Shown here in pieces: positions 52,590 to 64,000 of a DNA stretch of 64,000 nt. Both the position numbers and the translations under genes were made by a program. The stretch lies in contig NC_061772.1 in assembly GCF_022458985.1 (NCBI RefSeq), positions 3,645,501 to 3,709,500 of the forward strand. The letters are read 5' to 3'. The notes below the pieces were generated by a model. The model saw only the letters and a list, made by a program, of their open reading frames with translations, was not told the origin of the DNA and did no database searches. Numbering within the stretch: the first letter of the stretch is position 1; every line of letters begins with the position of its first letter. This DNA is from Mugil cephalus (lineage: Eukaryota; Chordata; Actinopteri; Mugiliformes; Mugilidae).

Positions 52590-52798
52590 TGGGACCAATG
52601 TGACAGCCACGGAGGCCGGCCCCGGCTGTGTAGGCGTGTCCTGCGCTACAAAGTCTCTCCAGCCTAAGTTACTGCAACTTCTCCTACTTTAGGTAAAGTT
52701 GCGCCGGGCCGATCAGTCCGCAGCAAAGACCTTTGTTTCCCCCCCTTAAACTCCAATCACCCACCTCTTCTACTTCTTCTGACGAGCTTTGCTTTATC
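52590..52798 (+). promoter_or_regulatory. Probable adamts17 promoter/5' UTR
   Basis: The 200 bp before the adamts17 start codon contain several GC-rich patches (GGCCGGCCCCGGC, GCGCCGGGCCG) that stand out from the AT-rich DNA to the left. No TATA box is obvious. The transcription start is not resolvable. Confidence 0.4.
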
Positions 52799-55700
52799 AT
52801 GCGTAACAGCCATGTTACCCATCTGCTCCTCTCTCTTCTTTGCATCGGATTGACTGGTAAGTAGGCTGCTGCTGGAGCTCTGTGTGAGCGCCGTGTCGTG
52901 CACGTCTGTTTCTCTTAGATATAGGTCATCTAAAGAAATCTGGGGTGCGCTGATAAAGAATAGTTGCAGGAAGTCGACTGTGATTTCCACTGACAGCGTC
53001 TGCACTAAGTAACTACCAACGCCTGGCGCTGTGGGTTTAATAGTTGCTGTCTGTAGAATTTTGCAAACCACAAATTGAGCTGTGAAGTTGAACGTGGCTG
53101 TAAAGAGCCATGGAGCTCTGGAGCAGACGGCCAGCTCACAGTCAGGATAGGAGTTTTATTTTTGCCCAGCGTGGTCGCTGTTTGATGGAAACTGTCTCTG
53201 CCCACAGCCCAGTCTCAGCTGGAGACAGATGAAGTGGTTCCCAGGCTGTTGTCCGGCCAAGAGGCACACCTGTCCTCCGACCAGACTGTCCGCACGCCGC
53301 GGCGCCGCGGCCAGCGCTCCCTGGACGGCCCGACGGAAGCACCTTCTGACCCCGCGAACATCATTCTGTCACTGCCCGCCTTCGGCAGCAAACTGTATTT
53401 AAACCTAACGCGGGACAGCGCGTTTCTCTCGAGGGACTTTGTTGTGGAGGAGAGGCGCGGGGACCAAAGCGCAGCGGTCAGCCGCTTACCCACGAAGCAG
53501 CACTGCTTTTACTCCGGCTCCATCATCAACCACACGGACTCTCTGGCATCCCTGAGCACCTGTGGCGGTCTGGTAAATCCATCTTCATTTTTTTTGGACT
53601 TGTTGATAGGTATCATGTCATTCAGTTCAAGCAGCTGAGCTCCAGAACATTCAATTTCATTTACTGAAAAGGCAGCTTGGGTTACAGCAGCTGCAGCCAC
53701 CCTGCTGGAGTGCCTCTGAGCAGGGTTTCCTCCTGAGCTGTAGTCGTTAACCTCTAAAAGCACAGTGACCTGACCTGGCCATTTCAATCAAAGTGATTTA
53801 ATTCAGTTTCTGGTTTGATGGCACTGAGCACCATAAAACATTCATTTTACCAACCTTGAGGTTTAAGAGGAAAAGGCAGAACTGCCTGATTCTTTGGCAC
53901 TTGTGCCTTTTTGTGCTTTAATACTAAGTCTCAGAATGAAAACGAGCAATTTCCACATAAGATGAGCTCATCTTATAAACTAGCTATGAGTTAAGAATTT
54001 TAACTTCTATTTCTGAGGTAAAGAAGAATCTTTCAAGGCTTCTGGACAGTTCCCAGTTCTACATAAGGTGGGCACTGGATTTTAAGAGATCAAAATGAAC
54101 AAAGTGAATGTAAAGTTTGGCCCAGGTCCATGTTACACATAAAGCTGAGATACAGACTTTTACCACCCGTAGAAGACGCTGACATCTGAACTGACTGACT
54201 GACTGAACTTGAAGAAAATATGAATTTCCAAACTGTGAGCAGTTTCACATTAGCAGAGGCATTTTGATAATGCTCTTATGTAAAAGTGAACATGCAGGTA
54301 GGGGTTCTGGCTCACCCTCGGACTCTTCTGCAGAAACTGGCGTGAAGCCAGCTCTCAAAGTAGACTGCTCCTTTATTTCCTCCATATATCCTCAGTGACA
54401 GTTTAAGCATTCAGCTGACCTACAATGAATGAGCGGATCATTGTCCAGCTGTGTACGGACACTGTCAGACACATGGTAGGGTTTATATGGAAAAAAATAC
54501 TTTGGCAGCTGCAGCAGCTTGAACCTACAGCCTCTCTCAGGCTTTCCACACCAGGACTTGTCTAAGTGAGGGAGTGCAGGACGATCAAGTGTTCCTATTT
54601 AAAGAAGAAAAAAAAATAGGATTACCATGACAATTTAGCAGCATAACATTTACATGACATGAACCAATTGTGAATTTTGACGGCATTTATGCACATTATA
54701 TGAGCAGCAGTAGAAGACATATGTTAAGTGGATGTTTAAGGTTATTAAGGAACAGTGTTTACTTGACCACTAGAGAGCACTGATATGTTCTCACATCGCA
54801 TTGGAAAATGTAATTATGTTTATCAGACATTTAAGTCAAATGTCAACACAAATCTAGATTTACACAGCAGTGAGATGATCAAACCAACGCATTAGATAAA
54901 CTTGTTTATTGACCTTCACACAACCTGTGATATAAGGTGATAGAAATGCTGGTCCGAATTAAAGCCTAAAAGCCTTAAAGTTCTAATATAGCAGCAATAG
55001 AGTTTGAATAAAAACTGTGTTGTGATACCTCTGTGTACAGTAACTATACTAATACAAATTCCAGCTATTCTTAGAAGAACTGGAACATTTCAACAATTCA
55101 TGTCAGCGAAACACAGAGTTTCTATAAGAATGACACAGGTATAGGATTCACCAGGATAAAAGCTGCTCTGAACAGTTGTCTCCCCCTGGATTACTTTCTT
55201 GCATGCAGTATGAAACGGGAGGTGGACTGTGGGCAGTGATTTGTTCTCATACATTTTTATTAGCAACTTGGAGTGTGTTTCTAAGCCAACTGCTCTTTGA
55301 AGCAGTCAGATGAAGTAAAGCTGGCAGACGTGCATGCAGTCAATACCCAGCTTGCCTTGAAACCTGGAGTAAAGCTCTGACTGGCTGCCAGCCAGGGGAG
55401 ACTTTGTGACCTTTTTTTTCCCCAGATAGCTGCTGAATGTTATTATGCTGAAAAGAGAATGCTTTTTATTGTGACAGACTTTCAGTGGTGCGAAGTATGT
55501 CAGGGTCAGTGACACCTTAAGTCTCTCCCAAACACAAATACACTGCACTTAAAATGTATGACACTTCATGTAATGCTGTCCAGTAACAATCACTCTCCTT
55601 AACCCTGCAGGCCTGTTTGCCAGAGGCATACACATACTCACAATGTTCAATTGTCCAGCCAGCTGCTCTGGTAGTTGGTATTAATGGAGCTTTTCAGGTG

Positions 55701-58700
55701 ATCAAACTAATCATCATGAACAAATTGAATGCTGCTGGTTCTTCCAAAAGGGCATCTGTAATTACAGTGGAGCAAATAGGACAGGAGTAGGCAGTATGAC
55801 TACCTAATGTGCAACAATCACCATAATAATAAAAAAAAATAGATCCATTAGTCACTTCCATTAGTTTGCATATTTTTCTATTGCCACTCATTTCTCTTTG
55901 TTGTATTAAAAGTGTGAGGAGCCACTGCCATTTCAATAAAATGTAGCAAGGGCTAACAAGTTAATCTCCTCTGCCTGCTGTGTATGGAGCTCAGTTGATA
56001 CTACAGTATTACTCCATGTCGTCAGTTGACGTCAGTACTGTTGCTTATCGGAGATCTGTGTGTCTTTGTTGAAGTACAGAAATATCACAATTTGCTTATA
56101 AGCTAATTCAAAAAAACAGCATTGCTGTTAGGTCTGCAGCTACTTATTGTTAACATCATAATTGAACGTGGTCATTGTTTTTATTCATTTGTCGTTTATA
56201 CCCTTGCAATGGTACTAAAAGGTGCAAAATGTATGACAGCAGAAAGAGAAAAGTCAAAATCTTGCGGATCAAAAACATTTTGCGATGCAAGAAATAGTTA
56301 ATGTTACTTTTGACTTGACATTTTTGCATAGCTTCAGCCCTCTCTATTAGATAGCATTTCCCTCAGAGGCCACTCTGTGTTTCTCAACCGGTCAGTCATA
56401 ACATTTTGTCCTAATGTTGTGTAGGTCTCCCTTGTGCCTCTAAAACAGTTGTGATTTATCAGAGAATGAGCATGGGTCTTCTGAGGGTGTCCCGTGGTGT
56501 CTGGAAGCAGAATCGTGTTGATGGGTCCTATGCTGCTCTTGGGTCCTATGGATTGAGGGGAGGGGCCTCTGTGGATCGTCCGACAGATACTTGAACAGTT
56601 TGGGATCCAGTGGGTTTGGAGGCCAGGTCAACACCTTGTGCTGTTCTTTTTGTTTTCTGAGTTGTGCCCAAAGCGTTTCTGTGTCTGTGTCAGGCTGCAT
56701 CATTGCATTGGGGTGGGGGAGTCTGGTCCGGTCTAGGTGGGTGGTTCATGTCTAAGCAACATCCACACGAATGGTCAATGTTATTTACTTCTCCTGTCAG
56801 TTGTTTTAATGTTGTGACTGATCAGTGTATATAATATTCATGTGAATATTAGGCAAGGATATTATTTTGTCAGGGTCATTAAATAATGACAAAGTGATAT
56901 TTGTATCAGTCTCCCAATTCAGTATTGACTATGGTGTAGTATAACTTTACTATATAATATAATACAGCTTTATCATTCAGTCAGAGTTAGAGACCCCTAC
57001 CTCTTAGTCTTGTGTTGCTGTGTTTTGCGTTGCCCAGTCTAAGGTAATATGTTTCATTTGCAGGAACATGGTATGTGTGATCCTGCCTTTTGATTTTGTT
57101 ACTGTAAGAAAACCTATTTATTTAATGTTGACGCATTAAATAACCAACATCATAAGGAGTGCTCTTATATTTGGATACCCAAGAAAAATAATGGAAGTAT
57201 TGTTTTAATGTTTATTTGACAGTGTTTAGAATGGCTAAGGCCTGCCTCCAAGGCTTAGTTGAGTTGTTGAGTAAAGTCCTGGAAAAACTGTACTTGTACT
57301 GTAATGGTGGCAGAGAAGAAAACAGTAAGATGCATAGTTTTTGTCAGTGACATGTGATGGTTTTGGAGGACACTGATAAAAGTTGCTGACCCACTGAAAC
57401 GGGAATCAGGCCAGAATGAATCAGTATGGGTCACCAAGTCATCAAGGAACTCAGTGTAGACACTGATTATAATCATGCCAGCTTTGCATAAGCAGGAAAA
57501 CTTTTCCAAAGTATATCACAGAAGTCAAATGCAACCTTTGAGTCCTTGTTTCTGTGTTGGGTTAAATCTGAACTCAGGTCTTCTTCTCTGATATTATTCT
57601 ACCCAGCTAGCTCATCACTAACAGCCTTTGTTAACCTTAAGCTGAGGACACACTAAATGATTGCGTGCCAGATTTTACCCACGATTGCCAGTTGGGCAAA
57701 GTCTGCACAAGTCAGCACTGGTTGAGGACAGTCGACATGGGTAGTTGTGACAAAAATCTGCCAGTGTGTGAGGGGGTGAACATGCAGAACATCAGTCATG
57801 TTTGGGTAGTGTGGACTGACTTCCTACCCAACTACAAACACGTGTTGCAAACAGTCAATAAAAAGAATGGGTAGGATCAGAAGTGGAATATCAAAATAGC
57901 CATAGTGAACAGTGGGAAGGTGCAACAAAGCAAACCTGAACTACGGAAACGGAGGAGGGATTAGTCCAGTTGTGGCAGAAGCACGAGTGCCTTTTTGTGA
58001 GATTTGACGCGTTCTGTTGATTTTAATTGTTTGATGAATCCCTTCCCTCCCTGATGTGATCCCTCATCAGGCGCAGTTGTTGTGTGTGATCCCCAGTCTT
58101 TCAGATGTCATACAAAAATCTGCTAAAGGCGCTCTGTTAATGTGCTCTCTTAGTCTCATCAAAATCTCTGAAGACTGAAAGTCGTATAGTGTGTCCTCAG
58201 CTTTAATGGAGTGATGTAATAACTGTACATAAGAGCGGTTCCACATTTTTGAAGTCATATTGTAGATATGGATGGTTGCCGTCCATCTTTCTCCACTGTG
58301 CACTTTCTAATTATAGTATCTTAAAGCCGTGTTTGTTAAACCTCCCCCGTGGCATCAGATAACCCTAACCCCTGCAGCGGCAGTTGAAACTTGGCCTAAC
58401 ACCAGACTTAAACATAAGCTGAGATGGAGGTTTATTGAATCTGTGTGGATAAACTGGGTTATCCCAGCAACAGAAATATTCTTGAGGAGGACAACATGAT
58501 CTTATATAAATAAATGGGAACTAAGCAAAATAATAGACAAAGTATGGGAAAGAGCTGCAGTTCTAACATTTGGATTTCCTCAGAGTAATGATATTGCAGA
58601 ACAGAACAGATTTCTCACTGAAATGCTTTAATCTGGTCCACATCATGCTGGCTAACGGCATTTGTTGGTGGAGGGGTTCATCTGGGAGCGGAATGTCTGC

Positions 58701-61700
58701 ACAAACGTTGAAACAGACTGAATTGTTGCTCTATTTAATGGCATACCACGCTGCTCTAGTCAGACCAGGCCTGTTTATAGTGGCTGCACTGCGGCTGCTG
58801 CTGGTGCATTGTGTTGTTTACACAACCCAAACCCTTATGCATGGCGTGTATTAAATGTTGTGTGTTTTAATAAGGAGGAGATATTGCCAACAGACATTTG
58901 ACTACCATAGTGCCAAAATATGAAATCATTGCAGCATTGTGATTCTAGTAATATATAATGTTACACCACTACGTTTGTGACCTAAATGGCTTACTAAGCA
59001 CATCATCGTTCATGTTAAGTTTCTGTGTTTTGTTTTTTTCCCTCTGACCAGGGGCCCCCATGGCCATCATATGCTTTTTCCATCATTGGCTGAGCCCCTA
59101 CAGCTGTAGGGTGCAGCTAGTTCAGTCTTAAGCTCAGCTGGTGGTGTGGTGCTGCATCAGGCAAGACGCGTGGCCTGACACTTCGTGTAGCTTCAACTTC
59201 TTCTTGTCGCTTAACCGACGTTGCCATGTCAACCAACCATGTGTTTGCTTCACCCGTTCTGACAGTCAATCAACAATTTGACTCACTGCCATCATGTGTA
59301 ACAATTAGACTAACTGCCATTATATATAACAATTGAACTGCCTGTCAAATTGTTGACAGTCAGAATCACATCCATATGTGTGAAACTAGCCGTGTTCTTT
59401 TGGCTTTATATTAACATCATTTAACTCCATGAGGGAAGGTGTTGTTACAGTGATGTATTGTGGAATACCGGTAGATAACGTGTACAACACTGATTTTTTT
59501 TTTATAAAGCAAATTTTAAAATGAGGGATTTTTGGACCTTGCACCTTTTATTTGGTGAAATCACATGGTATCCAGAAGATGGATTGTGCATCTCACTTAT
59601 TCCCTTGCACCGTGCTGAAGTTTCTGTTCTTGTCTTTTAGTCGAGTTACCGTAACAACCATTGGATGGCCTGCCCTGAAATGTGGCATTGATGTGTGGAG
59701 ATTATGAACCCTTTGGCAGTCTTTTTTTTAAATATTATTATTATGTTTTTTTTCTGGCACCACCAAAATAACTTGTTACACAAAGTTTGTAAACAACCTC
59801 ACAGTTTGGCCCAAATGTTCCTGCCAGATAATTAATCCTAAGTGATGATGACATTTGCATTTTGAGTGAAATCTCTCTACAAATGTTTTATGCATTGAGG
59901 TGAAATTTGCTGGGTCATTTACATTTGCCAGATAATAACTCAGTAAAATCTGGTTTATTGACACCACCCAATGTGATGTGGAAATTTGGAGGTATGTGCT
60001 TAAGCTGCTCCCTGTGACCTACGGTTTCCCGTAAAACCCTTCTCTCCAAAAGTTAGTGTAGATGTTTATGCACGTGTCATGCATTATTCCTGCTTCTTTC
60101 TCAACAAGACACTAAAACTAGCACCATATGTGTGCAGTGCAGGAAACAGTTGCATGACTTAACATCACGAAATAGTGGCATTCAGAGAAAGGAAGACCTC
60201 TGCTTAGCAAAAACTAAAGAACTATCAGAATGCCGTGGCTTGTTAGAACATAAGTGTTAATTAAATACAGTAGTTGATTTGGTTTGGTTTAGACTGGCAG
60301 TGTAAACCACTTCATGTAGGTTATATCCCTTTGCTTTGATGACACCTTTGATCACTCTTGGCATTCTCTCAGTCAGCTTCATGAGGTAGTCACCTGGAAT
60401 GGTTTTCAATGAACAGGTCAACCCTGCCAAGAGTGAATTTGTGGAATTCCTTGTCCTTTAATGTGTTTGACACCATCAGTTGTGTTGTGCAGCAGTAGGG
60501 TTGGTACAGTTCTCCACAGTCGGTACCCCTGTCTGACTGCTCTTCTAATCCACCACGCAACTAAGTAAAGAGATGCAACAGTCCATCTTTGCTTTACTAA
60601 CCCTTTAGCCATGTACTTTATTTTTAAGACATTAAAAATAAGTAATAAGTGGAATATATCAAGAACTTTGAATGTATACTCAAGTACAGTCGCAAAAACA
60701 TCAAATGCTGCGATAAAACTAGCTCTCACGAGGAAGACCTTTCCTGCAGAGGATGAATTCAGTAGTGCTGCCAGCCTCCACGTCTTTGTAAGACAGCAAA
60801 CCTGAGCGGATGGTTTCTACATGTGTGGCTCCCATCATGAATCATGGAGGAGGAGGTGTGATGGAGGAGGTGCGGGGGCTCTTTGCTGGTGACACTGTTG
60901 GTGATTTACTCCAATTTCAAGACACACTTAACCAGCATGGCTACCACAGCATTCTACAGTGACACGCCATCCCATCTGTTTTTGCGCAACCCTATCTCTG
61001 CACAACACAGTTGAAGGTGTTGAACACATTAAGAACAGATTCACTCTTGAGACGGTTCACTGAAAACCTTTCCAGGTAACTACCTCATGAAGATGAATGA
61101 GAGAATTCCAACAGTGAGCAAAGCTGTCATGAAAATTCTAGGTGTTTATTTGAAGAATCTAAGATATAAAACCTATTCTGGCTTGTTTAACTTGTGTCAG
61201 GTGTGTCCAAATTTTGACTGGTGCTACATGTGGTGTTCTTTCTGAATATTCTATTAAGCTCTTTGTGCCAATTCAGAATTAGGACAAATTGCACAAAACC
61301 CTTAATTTTTCCCCCCGTCTTTTATGGGCATAGGGGTTTCACTTAATTTCAATACATTACCAAAATTAACTCATAAAGACTAGCTCAAATGGACAAAAGA
61401 AATGTTTGCACCGGTTTTAGTTCATGTTTCTGAAAGGTCGCCCTTTAATATGGATGGGTATCATCCAAAACTGGTACTTTTGAAACAGTGGCTAAACCGG
61501 TGCTTTAAGAATGGAAAACATACAAACTTTGAACAAAATATTAATTTAAATAATATAAATACAACTAAGATATAAATTAATCAAAAACAGTGGTGTAGGG
61601 TCAGACAGTACCTTTCTCAGCTTTTTAAACAATGCTATGTGTCATCAAATATTTAACAAAATTTAAAGTGTTACCTTCCTTGCACAATGTCTCCTTCAAG

Positions 61701-63840
61701 CACTTGTTACATGTTGCTGAGTCTGTATCTTTGGCGCTAAGAGGGCGCTAATTAAAAATTCAGTCGCACTGAAATGAAGCACTGAAATCTGCCTTGCTTT
61801 TCGGTTTGGTTACTACCGTTTGTGTCAGCATTATGGTACAGAGTATCGGTACCCATCCCTACCCTTTAACAGCATTAACATTACAGAGTGATCTGTGGTT
61901 CATTCCATATGTATCAGTGGAGGCCCTGCCACAAAGCTTCTCCATTCAACATCCACATCAGACCTTGCATTAAGACCTGATCATAAGTGACCAGCTTTAG
62001 TTACGTGTACTCAGGCCTGGCATTAACATGAGTCTCCAGATCCAAGTGTGGTTGGAGATTGGATCTCTCAAATGCGATCGCATTACGCCCTGCAGGGCGT
62101 CTTTCTTCTTTCTGTCACTGTGTGTTGTTTTTCATTTTATTTTTTCATTTCATTTATTTGTCACAAAGCACAACAACTATAATGAAAGTACAATAACAAT
62201 AAGCAATTGATTTTTTTTTTAATGCAAGCCAGGGAACCCCCCAAAACCCTCAGTGGGTTTGAAGTAATGTCCGACCGACAGGGATTTTTTGACCCGATAA
62301 TGATAGCCGATATTAGAGGAGGTTCAACCACCGATAGCTGATATGCAACTGATATACTGAGTTTTTGAGCTGGAATGAAAACAGGCTGATTGTGCATAGA
62401 TTTTGCACCGATATGATTAGGTAATAGTACAGTCACAGTGACAGTAATACAGACAGATGCTTTCTTAAACCAATGTTTTTATTTAAGACTTTTAACATTG
62501 AACAGACTTTTTTAAAATGACTATTAACATTTGGACTTAGAGTCTTAGAAAAAGTGCAGATTGGCACACAAACAAAAATTAAATAATGTAACAGAACTTT
62601 CAATAATAAATAAAAATAAATAGCCCTACCCTATACATCTAAATAAAGAACATACTGTCACGCGAGTTGATGCGGTGGTTGTACACACCCGTGTTGGTTT
62701 ATGTGACTTAAGGGGACTTTTCGGCGCACGAGGGAGTGGATCTACTTCAACTATGCACAGAAAGGGGGAATGATAGGAAAGCTTTTTCTAATTTACTGAG
62801 AAACAATGCCCAGGTCAGCAAACATGCCCAAAACACGTCGTTCATTTGTCCCTTCCATAAACCACACACAATCAAACCAAGCCAAAATGATGACGATAAA
62901 ATATCAGTGATCCCGCGTCGTGTCGGGGAGACTAGTGCTTTCTTCGTTAAATCCTTTTAGCATATATTAAACTGTAACCCTTTGGTGCTTATTTGCAAAC
63001 TGCTAACGCCACTCATGTAATGCTACTATTGAGACAAAATCTGCGATGATATAGCAAAGTTGCCTCGCAGTTATTTTACACTGGAGATTTTGGCCAGGGA
63101 CACTTTTGAAGTAGCAATGACATGTGGCCTATAATTGTTGTTCCAATTATGTTTTCATGTTTACAGTTACGTATTTCATGAACTAACTTACCGTGACTTG
63201 TCACACTTTGTTTTTTCTATCGGTGCAAAATTTCACCGATACGATAAAACCCCCGATAGAACTGGAGCCGTCATATCGGGCCCCGATATATCGGGGACCG
63301 ATAATCAGCCGGTCACTAGTTTGAAGGAGAGGGCTCCGAAAAATTGCTGAGTAGATAACTTTAATAAATGAAATTTTTAAAATTACATTTTTACCAGTGG
63401 ACGTCAACTCATCAGTTTATATTCGTATAACTTGGGTTGGGCTAAGGTGTCCAGATTTATTCATTAGAACTGTCTAACTATTGTCCCAGATAACTGCAGG
63501 TTGTTGTCCAGGGGATGAGGGGATTTTCATCAGCATGCCATGAATACAGAGCATACCTCTGCCTCCGTAGATGATGGTGGATCACGTCTTTACACACATG
63601 TCCCAGAGTTACACGCACACATCGTTATCGTTTCATATTACACACATCTCTCTCTTGTCTCTGCACAGACTGGACTCGTCCAGATTGGGGAGGACAGCTT
63701 GTTCATCCAGCCGGTGGGTGAACACGACCCGACACGCTCGTTCTCTGGACTTAAACACCAGCTGCAGCGACACAGACGCTCAGCCAAGACCAGCTCCGCT
63801 CCAGATGTTGATCAGCCCAACTACTGTGGAACTCTACAAG
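52799..63840 (+). CDS. adamts17: ADAMTS-17 metalloprotease, 5' part (first three coding exons)
   Basis: ADAMTS17 is a secreted zinc metalloprotease of the extracellular matrix, linked in people to Weill-Marchesani-like syndrome and to fibrillin biology. Exons: 52799-52856, 53208-53572 and 63669-63840, with GT/AG borders and continuous frame (198 residues). The last visible exon ends in phase 1, so the gene continues beyond the right edge. Residues 1-19 form a signal peptide (HLLLSLLCIGLT core). The rest is prodomain: LPAFGSKLYLNLTRDSAFLSRDF and CFYSG, then STCGGL joined to TGLVQIGEDSLFIQP across the intron, closely like the human protein. NLT and NHT are possible N-glycosylation sites. Basic runs (RRRGQR, RHRR) could be furin sites. 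The zinc-binding catalytic domain lies outside the window. ADAMTS19 is the closest alternative; the cers3 neighbour favours ADAMTS17. Confidence 0.92.
56385..56827 (-). mobile_element. Short non-autonomous Tc1-like element, copy D
   Basis: Reverse-oriented copy of the family at 4071-4605. It begins near CGGTCAGTCATAACATTTTG, with AATGTTGTGTAGGTCTCCCT next, and ends TTGTGACTGATCAGTG. Internal GGGAGGGGCCTCTGTGGATC and GTCAGGCTGCATCATTGC match the other copies. About 443 bp; the GT seed is only TCTGTGTCTGTGTC. Confidence 0.7.
57640..57850. repeat. Possible decayed MITE
   Basis: GAGGACACACTAAATGATTG and CACGATTGCCAG are reminiscent of repeats in fish whose ends read as 'acacactacacgat'. No clear terminal repeats remain. 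Confidence 0.25.
59259..59363. repeat. 105-bp palindromic sequence
   Basis: CTGACAGTCAATCAACAATT TGAC at the left is mirrored by GTCAAATTGTTGACAGTCAG at the right, apart from a 4-bp insertion (ATCA). The middle has two tandem AACTGCCAT-like units. It could be a tiny MITE or the two ends of a deleted one. Confidence 0.5.
60285..61226 (+). mobile_element. Internally deleted Tc1-like transposon with long inverted repeats
   Basis: A left block at 60346-60420 (CACTCTTGGCATTCTCTCAG, CTTCATGAGGTAGTCACCTG GAATGG) is mirrored at 61055-61115 (CCTTTCCAGGTAACTACCTC ATGAAG, GAGAGAATTCC). The right end has GGTGTGTCCAAATTTTGACT GG, a signature of a salmonid/teleost Tc1 family. Between them are decayed transposase pieces: AAGAACTTTGAATGTATACT near 60660, and TGGAGGAGGAGGTGTGATGG and CACTTAACCAGCATGGCTAC near 60843-60945. 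About 940 bp against a usual 1.5-1.6 kb, so internally deleted and dead. Confidence 0.75.
61959..62110. repeat. Repeat block shared with 44907
   Basis: It contains CAGACCTTGCATTAA at 61959-61973 and a second, similar run CAGGCCTGGCATTAACATGA GTCTCC at 62012-62037. The first matches the block at 44907-44924. The sequence has more CpG (GCGATCGCATTACGCC) than its surroundings. Confidence 0.35.
62266..63320. mobile_element. TATCGG-rich DNA element, probably hAT-like
   Basis: Both ends carry many TATCGG/CCGATA words in opposite orientation. On the left: GACCCGATAATGATAGCCGA TATT and CACCGATAGCTGATAT. On the right: CCCCGATATATCGGGGACCG ATAATC. An exact 13-bp inverted match lies inside the two ends (ATTTTGCACCGAT at 62400-62412 against 63219-63231). 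The middle has no intact frame. Repeats of this kind in fish are usually placed with hAT-type DNA transposons; that class is from memory. Confidence 0.5.
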
Positions 63841-64000
63841 GTGAGTGTTACAGTAAGTGGGACTGGATAGGGAGGACATGGTATTATGATCACACTAGCA
63901 TGGTTTGCTGAGATATTTAAAAATGACCGACTCAGTCCTGTGTTTCATGATATGATATGGGGAGCTTAAAGTGCAATAGGAATGCATACATTTAAAACTC

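Larger units (their letters stand above)
53573..63668 (+). other. adamts17 second coding intron (10.1 kb)
   Basis: A phase-0 intron from a GTAAAT donor at 53573 to a CACAG acceptor at 63664-63668, splitting the prodomain. It holds repeats: a Tc1-like short element at 56385-56827, a decayed MITE-like patch at 57640-57850, a palindrome at 59259-59363, a Tc1-like relic at 60285-61226, a repeat block at 61959-62110 and a TATCGG-rich element at 62266-63320. Much of 53600-56380 shows nothing recognisable. Confidence 0.75.

Noticed and set aside
1-64000. CRISPR arrays, tRNA or rRNA genes, bacterial-type operons
   Set aside because: No spaced direct repeats, no B-box-like GGTTCGAATCC and no rRNA landmarks were seen; all coding evidence is eukaryotic and intron-bearing.

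Overview
The window is nuclear DNA from a vertebrate, almost certainly a teleost fish and probably a percomorph. Its coding regions are short exons with GT/AG splice sites. The rest is AT-rich DNA full of dinucleotide microsatellites and decayed fish-type Tc1-like transposons. There are no operons, ribosome binding sites or CRISPR arrays. Gene names come from recognising the translated exons and from matching gene order; no database search was possible.

Four protein-coding genes are supported: asb7 (minus strand, 318 codons, complete CDS at 18026-21459), lins1 (plus, complete CDS at about 26611-32119), cers3 (plus, ten coding exons, complete CDS at 36291-46038) and the 5' end of adamts17 (plus, first three coding exons from 52799, running off the right edge). 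Human 15q26.3 has the same neighbours in the same order and relative orientation (ADAMTS17-CERS3-LINS1-ASB7), so this is an old conserved block. asb7 and lins1 lie head to head about 5 kb apart (start to start). lins1, cers3 and adamts17 run in tandem. I see no shared pathway: a Cullin-5 substrate receptor, a poorly characterised Lines protein, a ceramide synthase and a secreted metalloprotease.

Layout: 1-18025 has no recognisable gene and holds repeat relics, two long CA tracts and an orphan THAP-like exon; 18026-24700 is asb7 with its upstream region; 26500-32350 is lins1; 32350-36290 is upstream of cers3; 36291-46038 is cers3; 46039-52798 is the cers3 3' side and an intergenic stretch with a 132-bp near-palindrome; 52799-64000 is the start of adamts17, with a 10-kb second intron packed with transposon relics.

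I found no convincing new biological system. The most useful unexplained signals are four related short Tc1-like elements in which a CA microsatellite has grown at the same internal position, the near-palindrome at 48931-49062, and the THAP-like exon that has lost its last zinc ligand.
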